From NCBI RefSeq assembly GCF_002849615.1, contig NZ_PDNV01000002.1:1-64000 (forward strand): 64,000 nt of DNA, given 5' to 3'. Numbering within the stretch: position 1 is the first letter of the stretch; each line of letters starts with the position of its first letter. Both the position numbers and the translations under genes were made by a program. Below the pieces are notes generated by a model. The model did no database searches. It was not told the DNA's origin and saw nothing but the letters and a program-made list of their open reading frames with translations. Source of the stretch: Pollutimonas nitritireducens. Lineage in GTDB: Bacteria; Pseudomonadota; Gammaproteobacteria; Burkholderiales; Burkholderiaceae_B. This document shows, piece after piece, positions 1-8,683 of this stretch.

Positions 1-618
1 GGCGGTGGCCCTAAAGACCTAACCAACACAAACCGCCAACCTGGCGCCACTGCCGCATGCCCCAGCGGCCCGAAAGCCTGCGTTTGCCTGCGCTTTACTG
101 CCCAGAACCCGGGTAAACCCTAGGTGGTAGAGCAGCGAAGAACGAAACTATAGCACAGGTATTTTGCGCCGCGCAAACGCAATTCGGGCCAAATCAATAG
201 AAACCCGCCGCCACGCGCACGGCCCGCACGTAAGCTATTGAAACAAATATGAAATATATTTTAGGGGCGCGCGTAAAATATTTTCAGGGCATGGGCCGAG
301 GGAAGGCAAAAGCGACGGAATTGGGACGGTTTTACCCGCTGAATTGACACATCGGTCTATAGGGCGCCTCCCACGCGACCGTTTCCATATATCGATAAAG
401 CACAGTTCTATGCGTTTTAAGGACAATAGTCCGACCCACCTGAAGCGGCCCGTTCCATTCTGTAGCGAAAGCAGTTCGAACGGCTTGTTTTATAGAGAAT
501 AGTTCACGTATCGATCGGCACCTTATTAATACCCATATGGGATTTATCCATGAAATGCGGGGAGATCAGCTGTGGACATCCCACTATAATCAGCGACACC
601 CGTACTTAATTACATTGC
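1..618. other. Gene-poor stretch without a supported gene
   Basis: I see no open frame here that looks like a real protein; the short frames have no recognisable motif and poor codon structure. AT-rich patches alternate with GC-rich ones, unlike the dense coding DNA downstream. Visible structure is limited to an AT-rich inverted repeat at 256-281 and a 10-bp palindrome CCCATATGGG at 532-541. The stretch runs into a decayed glycosyltransferase gene, so it may be a decaying or rearranged boundary, but that is inference. Confidence 0.5.
256..281. repeat. AT-rich inverted repeat around a GC-rich spacer
   Basis: ATATTTTA at 256-263 is the exact reverse complement of TAAAATAT at 274-281. The 10-nt spacer is ggggcgcgcg. 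The shape would suit a dimeric regulator's operator, but no gene start lies close enough to assign it. It could be chance. Confidence 0.3.
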
Positions 619-1106
619 ATGATCATGAATCCGCAGACGCCTTGCTTCGTCGTTAACCTTGACTCCTACTGGGCGACGCCGCTCGATGGAACCTGGTTTG
701 AGACGTCCTCGAAAGCCATGTGACAGAACAAGAGCCGAAAGAGAATACGGCGCATTGGCCAGGGCCGGGATCGGAACATCACTGAGCCACATCTATATAT
801 AGAAGAGAGATGGTTGAGCGCACCCTTCCCTATGCCGTCACTCTAGAAGACGATGTCTGCCTGGATAACGGCTTCGCGCAACTGGTCCAATCCGTATCGG
901 CCAATGCGCTTGAAAGCCTGTTCGCATCCAATGAACCCGCGACGATCCAGCTCTCCCATGTGAACCGCGCCTTTCGGTGGCCGGGAAGCGGACGCAAGCC
1001 GCGTCGCAGATCGCCCAGGACACTCAGGAGCCACTTGCAGCGCATAGGACATGAGCTTATCGTCAAACCCATGTTCGTCCGGCGCCTACAGAAAATTCCC
1101 ACCTAA
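619..1106 (+). pseudogene. Frameshifted glycosyltransferase family 25 (LPS biosynthesis) remnant
   Basis: Pieces of one GT25 protein appear in order but in three reading frames. An ATG at 619 opens a frame whose start reads PCFVVNLDS, the usual N-terminal strand of GT25 enzymes; it stops at 721-723. A second frame, ending at a TAG at 800-802, contains GIGTSLSHI, matching the GT25 motif around EIGcxlSH. A third frame, 810-1106, begins near LPYAVTLEDDVCL, which carries the family's catalytic EDD motif, and then degrades into Arg-rich sequence. At least two frameshifts are needed to join them, and the usual C-terminal half is missing or unreadable. GT25 enzymes add sugars to LPS or lipooligosaccharide. 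The 98-residue frame at 810 has a purine-rich stretch before its ATG but is too short to be an enzyme. Confidence 0.7.
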
Positions 1107-1161
1107 TGCCCAGACAGCCTATAGTGGAAACCTGCTCATCAGAATGAAGACAAGCCCGCAC

Positions 1162-2625
1162 ATGACTGAAGATATTCTCATCAACGTAACGCCTTTCGAA
1201 ACACGTGTAGCTCTGGTCGAACAAGGGTCGGTCCAGGAGCTGCACATAGAACGCAGTATCCAGCGCGGGCATGTGGGCAATATCTATTTGGGCAAAGTGG
1301 TACGGGTGCTGCCCGGCATGCAAAGCGCCTTCGTCGACATCGGGCTCGAAAGAGCCGCTTTCATTCATGTTGCCGACCTCAGGCAGAACCGGGTCGAGCG
1401 CTCGAACGGCATGGTTGCCACTCCCATCGAGAAGTTGTTGTTCGAAGGCCAGTCGCTCATGGTCCAGGTCATCAAGGACCCGCTGGGCACCAAGGGCGCG
1501 CGGCTTTCCACACAAATCAGTATCGCTGGACGCATGCTGGTTTATCTACCTTACGACCCTCACGTCGGAATATCGCAGAAAATCGAATCGGAAGAAGACC
1601 GGGCTTCATTGCGCGAACGCGTGCTTTCATTCATGCCGGAAGGCGAAAACGGTGGATTCATCGTCCGGACCCAGGCTGAGGGCGCCACCGACGATGAGCT
1701 GCGGGCGGACCAGTCCTACTTGCGCACGATATGGAATAGCATACAGACCAAAGCAAAGTCCCAACCTACACCATCTGTGCTGTACACCGACCTGACGCTG
1801 GCCCAGCGTGTTTTGCGCGACATGGTGGGGCCGTCGACTGGAATGATCACGGTGGACTCCCGCAGCACCGCACAGGAACTCCTGGACTGGGCGGCCACCT
1901 ACACGCCTTCCGTGTTGAGCCGCATCCGCCACTACAGCGGCGAACGACCGCTGTTTGATACGGCCAATGTCGATGAAGAAATAGCGCGTGCCCTGTCGCG
2001 TCGCGTCGACCTGAAATCCGGCGGCTATCTGATCATCGACCAGACCGAGGCCCTGACCACTGTCGACGTGAATACCGGCGGATTCGTCGGAGGCAGAAAC
2101 TTCGACGACACCATATTCAAGACCAACCTGGAAGCGGCCGTGGCACTTGCGCGTCAACTGCGGCTGCGCAACCTGGGCGGTATCATCATTCTTGACTTCA
2201 TTGATATGGACGATGCCGGCCACCGGAGCTCGGTGCTGGCCGAGCTTAACAAGGCGCTGGCCAAGGATCGCACCCGCATGACGGTCAGCGGATTCAGCCA
2301 GCTCGGCCTGGTCGAAATGACGCGAAAACGCACACGCGATTCCTTGGCTCACCAGCTCTGCGAACCCTGCCCCACCTGCCAGTCGCGCGGCAATGTGCGT
2401 ACGCCTCGTACCCTGTGCTACGAAATCCTGCGCGAGATATTGCGTGAGTCGCGCCAATTCAATCCCAAAGAATTCCGAATACTGGCGTCACAGGCCATCG
2501 TGGATTTGTTTCTGGAAGAAGAAAGTTCACACCTTGCCATGCTGGGCGATTTCATCGGCAAGCCGATCTCGCTGGAAGTCGAGAGCCTTTATTCCCAGGA
2601 ACAATACGATATTGTTCTTATTTAG
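1162..2625 (+). CDS. rng: Ribonuclease G
   Basis: Endoribonuclease of the RNase E/G family, acting in 16S rRNA 5'-end maturation and mRNA decay. With the start at 1162 the protein is 487 aa, close to the 489 aa of E. coli RNase G, and begins MTEDILINVTPFETRVAL as the family does. An S1-like RNA-binding domain occupies about residues 35-125. The catalytic acidic residues sit in VDVNTGG (Asp302) and ILDFIDMD (Asp345). A Zn-link-type CxxC is at Cys400-Cys403. The long RNase E C-terminal scaffold is absent, which separates Rng from Rne. An in-frame ATG at 1144 is possible but gives a non-homologous leader. The 3' end overlaps the convergent lipoprotein gene by 8 bp. Confidence 0.95.
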   Translation: MTEDILINVTPFETRVALVEQGSVQELHIERSIQRGHVGNIYLGKVVRVLPGMQSAFVDIGLERAAFIHVADLRQNRVERSNGMVATPIEKLLFEGQSLMVQVIKDPLGTKGARLSTQISIAGRMLVYLPYDPHVGISQKIESEEDRASLRERVLSFMPEGENGGFIVRTQAEGATDDELRADQSYLRTIWNSIQTKAKSQPTPSVLYTDLTLAQRVLRDMVGPSTGMITVDSRSTAQELLDWAATYTPSVLSRIRHYSGERPLFDTANVDEEIARALSRRVDLKSGGYLIIDQTEALTTVDVNTGGFVGGRNFDDTIFKTNLEAAVALARQLRLRNLGGIIILDFIDMDDAGHRSSVLAELNKALAKDRTRMTVSGFSQLGLVEMTRKRTRDSLAHQLCEPCPTCQSRGNVRTPRTLCYEILREILRESRQFNPKEFRILASQAIVDLFLEEESSHLAMLGDFIGKPISLEVESLYSQEQYDIVLI

Positions 2626-3040
2626 CCGGGCACACCTCGGGATGCAGGATGGCATTGAAGAGATTGTCAACGCGCTTCTTGGTGGCAGTGTCGGCATAGT
2701 AGGTGAAGATCTGCCCTCTCGTTCGCTCTTCATCCATCATGGTGGACTGGTACTGGACAAGATCAACCAGCACAGCCTGTTCGAAACTTTCAGCGTCTGC
2801 CGGCTTATCGACGATGGTGGCGTAGTTCGTCTGGCGCGGGTCCACTGAAAAATGCGGCGCACTGCCGCATGCGTCCTTGTGCTTGAACAAGGCCATCTGA
2901 ATCTTGGGAAAAGTTAGCGGAATGGTGCGTTCGCCCCGGGAATATTTTGGATCGCGCAAATCGACCAGCCGCAGGCCCGCCGCACCCGCGGCGCAACCAG
3001 CCAGCACCAGTGCGGCAGCCATAATCGTCATTTTCTTCAT
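2618..3040 (-). CDS. Putative lipoprotein of unknown function
   Basis: A 140-aa protein starting MKKMTIMAAALVLAGC, a lipoprotein signal peptide whose lipobox LAGC puts the lipidated Cys at residue 16. The mature part is soluble, with two further Cys residues (in DACGS and EVCPAK) that could form a disulfide. I recognise no family. It lies 19 bp after msbA on the same strand, so the two are probably co-transcribed, which suggests an envelope role. A longer frame reaches back to 3109, but that would run into msbA and lose the signal peptide from the N terminus. Confidence 0.75.
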   Translation of the reverse strand: MKKMTIMAAALVLAGCAAGAAGLRLVDLRDPKYSRGERTIPLTFPKIQMALFKHKDACGSAPHFSVDPRQTNYATIVDKPADAESFEQAVLVDLVQYQSTMMDEERTRGQIFTYYADTATKKRVDNLFNAILHPEVCPAK

Positions 3041-3059
3041 GTTGTTTTCTCGTTCATGT

Positions 3060-4841
3060 TCAAATCTCGTCCCGGAACTGCATGCGATAAAGCGACGCAT
3101 ACAAACCATTCAATGCCAGCAATTCTTCGTGGCGGCCCTGTTCTACAACCCGTCCGGCGTCCAACACCACGATACGGTCTGCTTTCTGGACCGTGGAAAG
3201 CCTGTGGGCGATGACCAGCGTCGTTCGCCCGGCCATCAACAGTTCAAGTGACGCCTGTACCTGCCTTTCGGATTCATTGTCCAATGCGGACGTGGCTTCA
3301 TCGAGAATAAGAATGGGCGCGTTTTTGATCAATGCCCTGGCGATCGCCAGGCGTTGTCGCTGGCCGCCCGATAACTGGCCGGCATTCTCGCCGACAGGCG
3401 TATCAAGGCCTTGGGGCAAACCTTCGACAAATGAAAGCAAGTTCGCCGCATCGAGGGCATCGCGGATTTCTTCCCGGCTGGCCTCGTGGAGCGAGCCATA
3501 TCCCACATTTTCCGCGATAGTGCCTTCGAAGAGTACGACGTCCTGGCTGACCAGCGAAAGCTGGGCGCGCAAATCGCGCAAGGGGACGTCCTTGACGTTC
3601 TGTCCATCGATCCGCACCTCTCCGCTGCGTGGATTGACGAAGCGCGGCAACATATTGACCAGCGTGGTCTTGCCGCTACCGGAGCGACCCACCAGCGCCA
3701 CGGTTTGCCCCGGCTCTGCAAGAAACGATACATCGGAAAGCGTATCGGTCTGGGAAGTCGGAAAGCGGTGACAGACATGACTGAATTCGACGCGCCCTTT
3801 TACCGGGAGAGCCAGCGTCTGCGTACCTTTATCATCCTCGGGCTTTTCATCGATCAGCGTAAAGACGCTTTCGGCAGAAATAAGCATACGCTGCATGGCG
3901 CTGGCGATATTGGTCAGACGCTTCATGGGATCGAATATCTGGCCCAAGGCTGCCATAAAAGCTGCAAAACTGCCCACGGTGAGCCCTTCGGTATTGGCCT
4001 GGTACAAGGCGACCGCGATGACGGCAGCCACTGACAAGCCCACGGAGAACTGGGTAAGCGGCGACATGGCGGCGTCGGCACCCGCCGCCCTCATGGCGAA
4101 GCGTCGCAAGCGGGCGTTGACGTATTCGAAGCGACCCGCCTCGCGATCATAGCCATCGAACAGCTTGATGACGCGCTGGCCATCGATGCCTTCGCGGACC
4201 ACCCGGGTCAGTTCCGCGTTCATGCCTATCGTTTCGCGGTTGATACGCCGCAATCGCTTGATGAAGACGCGGGCGATCAGTGTGGAAACGGGCAACATGA
4301 TCAGCACGATCAGGGTGAGCTGCCAGGACATGTACAACAGGACGGCGAGCAATGCCACAACCACCAATGTTTCGCGTACCACCACCGTTATCACTTCGGT
4401 GGCGAGTCCTGTGACGGTGCCGGCATCAATGGTGAATCGGTTCAACAGCCGGCCGGAGTCGCCGCGCTTGAAATGCTCGTCGGAAAGTCCGAGCAAACGC
4501 TGGAACATTTCTTTGCGAAGTCCCAGCAGCATATTGTTGGCCACCCAGGCCAGCAGATAGGTACTGCCATAGCTGCAGATACCGCGCAGGAACATCAGTC
4601 CGACGACAGCCAGCGGAATCGACCAGATATACGAAGGCTTGTTGCCGGAAAAACCCTGGTCCAGCAAAGGTTTCATGATGATGGCCAGCGTCGGCTGGGT
4701 CGCCGCCGCCACGCTTACCAGTAAGACCGCCACAAGTACCGCTTTCCAATAGACTCCGACGCGAGTGTAGATCCGACGCCACAGTTCGAATTTAACGGGA
4801 TCAGAATGTGACGAAGTGGCTTGAGGGGAAGACTTCAACAA
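3060..4841 (-). CDS. msbA: Lipid A export ATP-binding/permease protein MsbA
   Basis: Half-size ABC exporter (593 aa) that flips lipid A-core across the inner membrane. The membrane domain with about six helices covers residues 30-320. The nucleotide-binding domain follows: Walker A GRSGSGKT at 385-392, signature LSGGQ at 490-494 and Walker B LILDEATSALD at about 511-521. Length and architecture match MsbA, although other ABC exporters look similar. The start is TTG at 4841, with a second TTG directly after it; an in-frame TAA immediately upstream rules out extension and no ATG lies before the first membrane helix. AGCGAG shortly upstream may serve as ribosome site. It diverges from a heptosyltransferase-like gene, which supports an LPS role. 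Confidence 0.85.
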   Translation of the reverse strand: MLKSSPQATSSHSDPVKFELWRRIYTRVGVYWKAVLVAVLLVSVAAATQPTLAIIMKPLLDQGFSGNKPSYIWSIPLAVVGLMFLRGICSYGSTYLLAWVANNMLLGLRKEMFQRLLGLSDEHFKRGDSGRLLNRFTIDAGTVTGLATEVITVVVRETLVVVALLAVLLYMSWQLTLIVLIMLPVSTLIARVFIKRLRRINRETIGMNAELTRVVREGIDGQRVIKLFDGYDREAGRFEYVNARLRRFAMRAAGADAAMSPLTQFSVGLSVAAVIAVALYQANTEGLTVGSFAAFMAALGQIFDPMKRLTNIASAMQRMLISAESVFTLIDEKPEDDKGTQTLALPVKGRVEFSHVCHRFPTSQTDTLSDVSFLAEPGQTVALVGRSGSGKTTLVNMLPRFVNPRSGEVRIDGQNVKDVPLRDLRAQLSLVSQDVVLFEGTIAENVGYGSLHEASREEIRDALDAANLLSFVEGLPQGLDTPVGENAGQLSGGQRQRLAIARALIKNAPILILDEATSALDNESERQVQASLELLMAGRTTLVIAHRLSTVQKADRIVVLDAGRVVEQGRHEELLALNGLYASLYRMQFRDEI

Positions 4842-4960
4842 TTAACTCGCTTATATACTAATGGATGCATCATTTTAGCGTTCTTGCCAAGGCATGGCCG
4901 TGCATGCGTCGTTGAACAAGAATATCAGCCATCATACTTCCCCGCTACTGCCTGCAATAC

Positions 4961-5917
4961 ATGCCTAATCTTTCAGCTATCTATGTGCGTCTACCCAACT
5001 GGATCGGCGATGTTTGCATGAGCCTGCCCAGCTTGCATGCCTTGCTGAACACCCGCCTGCCCATCGTGGTATGCGCAAGGCCGTGGGCCCGGGATCTGCT
5101 CTCCGCCTACAAACTGGGCGGTTTCATAGAAATGAAAGGACGATGGCGTGAAGACCGCGCCACCGTGCATGCCTTTCGCAAGAAAGCCCAGCACGCTCAT
5201 CCGCGAGGTTTGCTGCTTACGGACTCCTTGTCCAGTGCCATGGTGTTCAAGTTTGCGGGGGTTCCAAGCGCCGGATATCGTGACGATGGGCGCAGCTTGA
5301 TACTACGCTGGCCGATCAATAAACCTGCGGCGCGCTTGCATGCCGTGGAGTCCTGGTATTTCATTACCAGCCAGGCGCTGAAACGATGGAATCAACTACC
5401 GCCGCCAGCCGATCCACCGCCGAGCCTTGGCCTTCAACTTACCGACAGACACCGCGCTGAAGCGATGCATGCGCTCGGCGGGGCAGACCTCTCCGCTGGT
5501 CAGTTCATTTTGATTGCGCCGACTGCGACGGGCCTGCATCGAGGCAAAGCCAAGGTATGGCCGCATTTCGACGCGCTGACCAGAAGCCTGCAGCAACGTG
5601 GTTACAAAGTGGCCATGTGTCCACCAGCGACTGAAGCAGAAGCTGCCAGGACGAATGCCCCCACCGCGATCTGCCTTCCTCCGCTGCGCCTGGGCGCGTT
5701 TGCTACACTCACCCGACTTGCTTCGCTGGTCGTGTGCAACGATTCGGGAGTTTCCCATCTCGCTGCGGCAACCAATGCTCGACAGCTTTCCTTGTTTGGC
5801 GTAACGCAGCGCGAGCGTACCGGCCCTTGGTCCGAGAATGCGAGCTGCCTGGGGTCAGCGCACGCATGGCCTACTCTCGAGGAAACTGAGCAACGGGTTC
5901 TTGTCCTATTGCAATAG
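4961..5917 (+). CDS. Glycosyltransferase family 9 (ADP-heptose:LPS heptosyltransferase-like)
   Basis: A 318-aa GT9 protein, probably adding a heptose to the LPS inner core on the cytoplasmic face. The N-terminal motif LPNWIGDVCMSLP at 11-23 matches the WaaF/WaaC nucleotide-fold start, and NDSGVSHLAAA at 260-270 matches the C-terminal ADP-heptose-binding motif. GKAKVWPHF at about 195-203 is another conserved GT9 block. It looks nearer to WaaF (heptosyltransferase II) than to WaaC, but the exact linkage cannot be read from sequence. It diverges from msbA and is followed 20 bp later by an ElyC-like gene. Confidence 0.8.
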   Translation: MPNLSAIYVRLPNWIGDVCMSLPSLHALLNTRLPIVVCARPWARDLLSAYKLGGFIEMKGRWREDRATVHAFRKKAQHAHPRGLLLTDSLSSAMVFKFAGVPSAGYRDDGRSLILRWPINKPAARLHAVESWYFITSQALKRWNQLPPPADPPPSLGLQLTDRHRAEAMHALGGADLSAGQFILIAPTATGLHRGKAKVWPHFDALTRSLQQRGYKVAMCPPATEAEAARTNAPTAICLPPLRLGAFATLTRLASLVVCNDSGVSHLAAATNARQLSLFGVTQRERTGPWSENASCLGSAHAWPTLEETEQRVLVLLQ

Positions 5918-5937
5918 AAGAAAATTGAACGGCACGC

Positions 5938-6702
5938 ATGACACTATCAAGTTTCCTGACCAACCTGGTGATTCCCTTGAACCTGAGCATCACGCTTTTG
6001 GTGATCGGTGTTGTACTGTTTATGCTGCGACAGCGCAAGACTGCTTTCTTTTTTGCCGTGATCGGCCTGTGCTGGGCCTTGTTCTGGTCTTTGCCTGCAT
6101 CGTCCTTATGGGCCGGCGGGCGCCTGGAACAGCTGTATCCGCATAGCATGCCGATGAAGCTGCCCAGTGCGCAGGCCATCGTCGTGCTGGGAGGAAGCAC
6201 CGCAAATAACCGGCTGAACTGGTTCGAACCCTACGACAGCGGCACGGCCACGGCCCGTGTCGATACCGCAGCCGTTCTTTACAAGGCGCATCGCGCTCCG
6301 CTCATCATCGTGTCAGGCGCAGCGTTGGAAGGCAATATCAGCGAAGCGCAAATCATGGCCAATGCTCTCGCGCAACAAAACATTCCCCAACAAGCGATCG
6401 TCATGGAGAGTGACAGTTTTACCACTTATGAGAATGCGGTGAACACCAGCAAGGAGCTCAAACGGCGCAATATCGACCGTGTACTGCTGGTGACCTCGGC
6501 GCTTCATATGCCGCGCGCGATGGCCGTCTTCAAAAAACAGGGGGTTGATGCAATAGCTGCCCCATCAGCACCGCAAATCGTGGTGCCTGACGATCAAGGT
6601 TTCTCGTTCTGGCAACCCAGCATGCGAGCGTTGCAGGCCAGCCGTTCCATCGTAAAGGAATACGTCGGCCTGCTGGTGTATTGGGTACGCGGCTGGATTT
6701 GA
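5938..6702 (+). CDS. ElyC/YdcF-type DUF218 inner-membrane protein
   Basis: A 254-aa protein with two N-terminal membrane helices (about residues 10-30 and 36-55) and a soluble DUF218 domain. Conserved DUF218 features are the strand AIVVLGGS at 80-87, the SEAQIM segment near 135, the ENAVNT segment and the LVTSALHMPRAM block. The two-helix layout with about 250 residues resembles E. coli ElyC, which affects peptidoglycan and enterobacterial common antigen metabolism, rather than cytoplasmic YdcF. The biochemical activity of the family is unsettled. It lies between the GT9 gene and a Cys-cluster gene, 3 bp before the latter, so an operon is likely. Confidence 0.75.
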   Translation: MTLSSFLTNLVIPLNLSITLLVIGVVLFMLRQRKTAFFFAVIGLCWALFWSLPASSLWAGGRLEQLYPHSMPMKLPSAQAIVVLGGSTANNRLNWFEPYDSGTATARVDTAAVLYKAHRAPLIIVSGAALEGNISEAQIMANALAQQNIPQQAIVMESDSFTTYENAVNTSKELKRRNIDRVLLVTSALHMPRAMAVFKKQGVDAIAAPSAPQIVVPDDQGFSFWQPSMRALQASRSIVKEYVGLLVYWVRGWI

Positions 6703-6705
6703 ACC

Positions 6706-6969
6706 ATGGAATGTCGTCGTCATTGCGGCGCCTGCTGCATCGCACCATCCATCTCGAGTCCGATTCCCGGCATGCCCAATGGAAAGGAGGCAGGAGTCCG
6801 CTGCGTCCAGCTCGACGAGAACGAACAATGTTTGATCTTCGGCCATCCTGAACGGCCAAGTGTTTGCGCATCCTTGCGGCCGGAACCTATCATGTGCGGA
6901 ATAAACCGCGAGTACGCATTGCAATGGCTCGGATACTTGGAAGAAATCACCGCGCCAAACCAGCGATAA
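6706..6969 (+). CDS. YkgJ-family cysteine cluster protein
   Basis: A small 87-aa protein with six Cys in the arrangement of the YkgJ/UPF0153 family: CRRHCGACC near the N terminus, then single Cys in GVRCVQL, EQCLIF, SVCASL and IMCGI. These probably bind a zinc ion or an iron-sulfur cluster. The biological role of the family is not established. It starts 3 bp after the ElyC-like gene and is probably translated from the same message. Confidence 0.8.
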   Translation: MECRRHCGACCIAPSISSPIPGMPNGKEAGVRCVQLDENEQCLIFGHPERPSVCASLRPEPIMCGINREYALQWLGYLEEITAPNQR

Positions 6970-7166
6970 GGGGCTTTGGTTGCAGATACAAAAAATAAAC
7001 CTCGGACCCCTATCGACGAAGTATTGCTCAAGCGTATATTGAACAGTGGACAAAGGGCGCAGGCCAGACGACGCACCCTTTGATCGAGTGCCGGAGGGTA
7101 TCCGGCGAGTTCTGCGTTCAGCAGCATAGTCGGTGCACTGGGCGCACAACGACTATGGAGCGCGCC
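6970..7166. other. Intergenic region before the FAD oxidoreductase
   Basis: About 200 bp with no supported gene. The downstream frame can be extended back to 7080, but that part has no family similarity, so I leave it non-coding. It must hold the promoter of the oxidoreductase unless that gene is read from the upstream operon. I see no clear promoter or terminator. Confidence 0.4.
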
Positions 7167-8552
7167 ATGACCACTGCTCAAGCCATGAACATCAAGGAAT
7201 TAAAAGAAGGATTCGGCGGAGATATCCTACTTCCCGGCGATTCCTTATATGAAAATGCACGCAAAATCTGGAACGCAACGATCGATAAGCGCCCTGCGCT
7301 GATTGCACGATGCTCCGCCACTCGGGACGTCGCCCGGGCTGTCGATTTTGCAAGGGATAAAGGACTTCTGCTCGCGGTGCGGGGTGGAGGGCACAACATC
7401 GCGGGCAATGCCATTTGCGATGACGGTATCGTGATTGATCTTTCAGCCATGAAGGCCGTAAACGTCGACCCCGCCGCTCGCCATGCTACTGTGGAAGGCG
7501 GAGCGACACTTGCCGACATGGATGCTGCCACACAAAAGCACGGCCTCGCCACGCCGCTAGGCATCAACTCCACCACTGGCGTAGCGGGCCTGACGCTGGG
7601 TGGAGGTTTTGGATGGCTCAGCCGAAAATTCGGCATGACGGTAGACAACCTGGAATCAACAGAAGTCATTATGGCGGATGGCAGACTACTCCATGCCAAT
7701 GAGACCGAACATCCTGACCTGTTCTGGGCACTGAGGGGCGGAGGAGGCAACTTCGGTGCGGTAACCGAATTTACATTCAAGCTTCATCCAGTTGGACCAA
7801 ACCTGTTGAGCGGCCTGATGGTGTACCCGGTATCCGAGGCAAAAGCGGTGCTTCGGCAATACCGTGACTTCATCGCAGCCGCCCCCGACGAACTTACGGT
7901 ATGGGCTGTCCTTCGGCAAGCACCGCCACTGCCTTTTCTACCGTCCGATGTTCATGGACAGGAGATCGTAGTCCTCGCGATGCTTTATGTAGGCCCCCCT
8001 GAAGATGGTGAAAAGGCCATCGCGCCATTGCGCGGCTTTGGCACCTTGCTGGGCGAGCACACCGGCGTTCAGCCTTATGTTGACTGGCAAAAAACCTTTG
8101 ACCCGCTGTTGGCGCCGGGCGCACGCAATTATTGGAAATCCCACAATTTCACAAAGCTCGATGACGGCCTGTTCGATGCCGTCATCGACTACATAGGAAG
8201 GCTTCCATCGCCACAATGCGAAATTTTCTTCGGAGCAATTGGTGGCGAGACGACCCGGAAAGCCCCGAACTTCACCGCTTACGCCCACCGAGACGCCCGC
8301 TTTGTGATGAATGTGCATGGCAGGTGGGACGATCCCGCCGACGACACGCGCTGTATTGCGTGGGCTCGCAATTTCTTCAACGCCTCGGCACCGTATGCAA
8401 GCAGTGGTGTTTATGTCAATTTTCTGACCTCTGAAGAGGTCGATCGGGTCCGTGCCGCTTATGGTCCGAATTATGATCGCCTGGCACAGATCAAACGGAA
8501 ATACGATCCGCAGAATCTATTCCACATAAACCAGAATATCGTGCCGGCATGA
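7167..8552 (+). CDS. FAD-binding oxidoreductase, PCMH type with BBE C-terminal domain
   Basis: A 461-aa flavoprotein of the berberine bridge enzyme-like oxidase group. The FAD-binding PCMH domain covers about residues 40-215. His76 in RGGGHN is the expected site of covalent FAD attachment. The second attachment residue, a Cys found in bicovalent members, is absent: the corresponding segment reads GINSTTGVAGLTLGGGFGW. The C terminus ends NLFHINQNI, typical of the BBE domain. Substrates in this family are alcohols, sugars and alkaloids; the one here is unknown. I chose the ATG at 7167 because GGAG lies about 8 nt upstream and the fold starts shortly after; starts at 7155 or 7080 are possible. 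There is no pathway partner next to it. Confidence 0.8.
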   Translation: MTTAQAMNIKELKEGFGGDILLPGDSLYENARKIWNATIDKRPALIARCSATRDVARAVDFARDKGLLLAVRGGGHNIAGNAICDDGIVIDLSAMKAVNVDPAARHATVEGGATLADMDAATQKHGLATPLGINSTTGVAGLTLGGGFGWLSRKFGMTVDNLESTEVIMADGRLLHANETEHPDLFWALRGGGGNFGAVTEFTFKLHPVGPNLLSGLMVYPVSEAKAVLRQYRDFIAAAPDELTVWAVLRQAPPLPFLPSDVHGQEIVVLAMLYVGPPEDGEKAIAPLRGFGTLLGEHTGVQPYVDWQKTFDPLLAPGARNYWKSHNFTKLDDGLFDAVIDYIGRLPSPQCEIFFGAIGGETTRKAPNFTAYAHRDARFVMNVHGRWDDPADDTRCIAWARNFFNASAPYASSGVYVNFLTSEEVDRVRAAYGPNYDRLAQIKRKYDPQNLFHINQNIVPA

Positions 8553-8683
8553 ATGAATGAGGACATCCCCGCTCAGTACACCTGGTCGCCGTGGCCATCG
8601 GACCATATCGACGCCTCTCTGCGCCGTTCAGGCATCCGATGTGCCCGGCGTGCCACGTGACACTCAAGCCAAACGGCCTTCGA

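Noticed and set aside
120-180. A tRNA-like D-arm sequence (ggtggtagagcagcg)
   Set aside because: No acceptor stem, anticodon arm or T-arm with GTTCRA sequence can be folded around it.
342-372. TTGACA followed by TATAGG in the gene-poor start
   Set aside because: The spacing is about 9 bp, too short for a sigma-70 promoter, and no gene follows.
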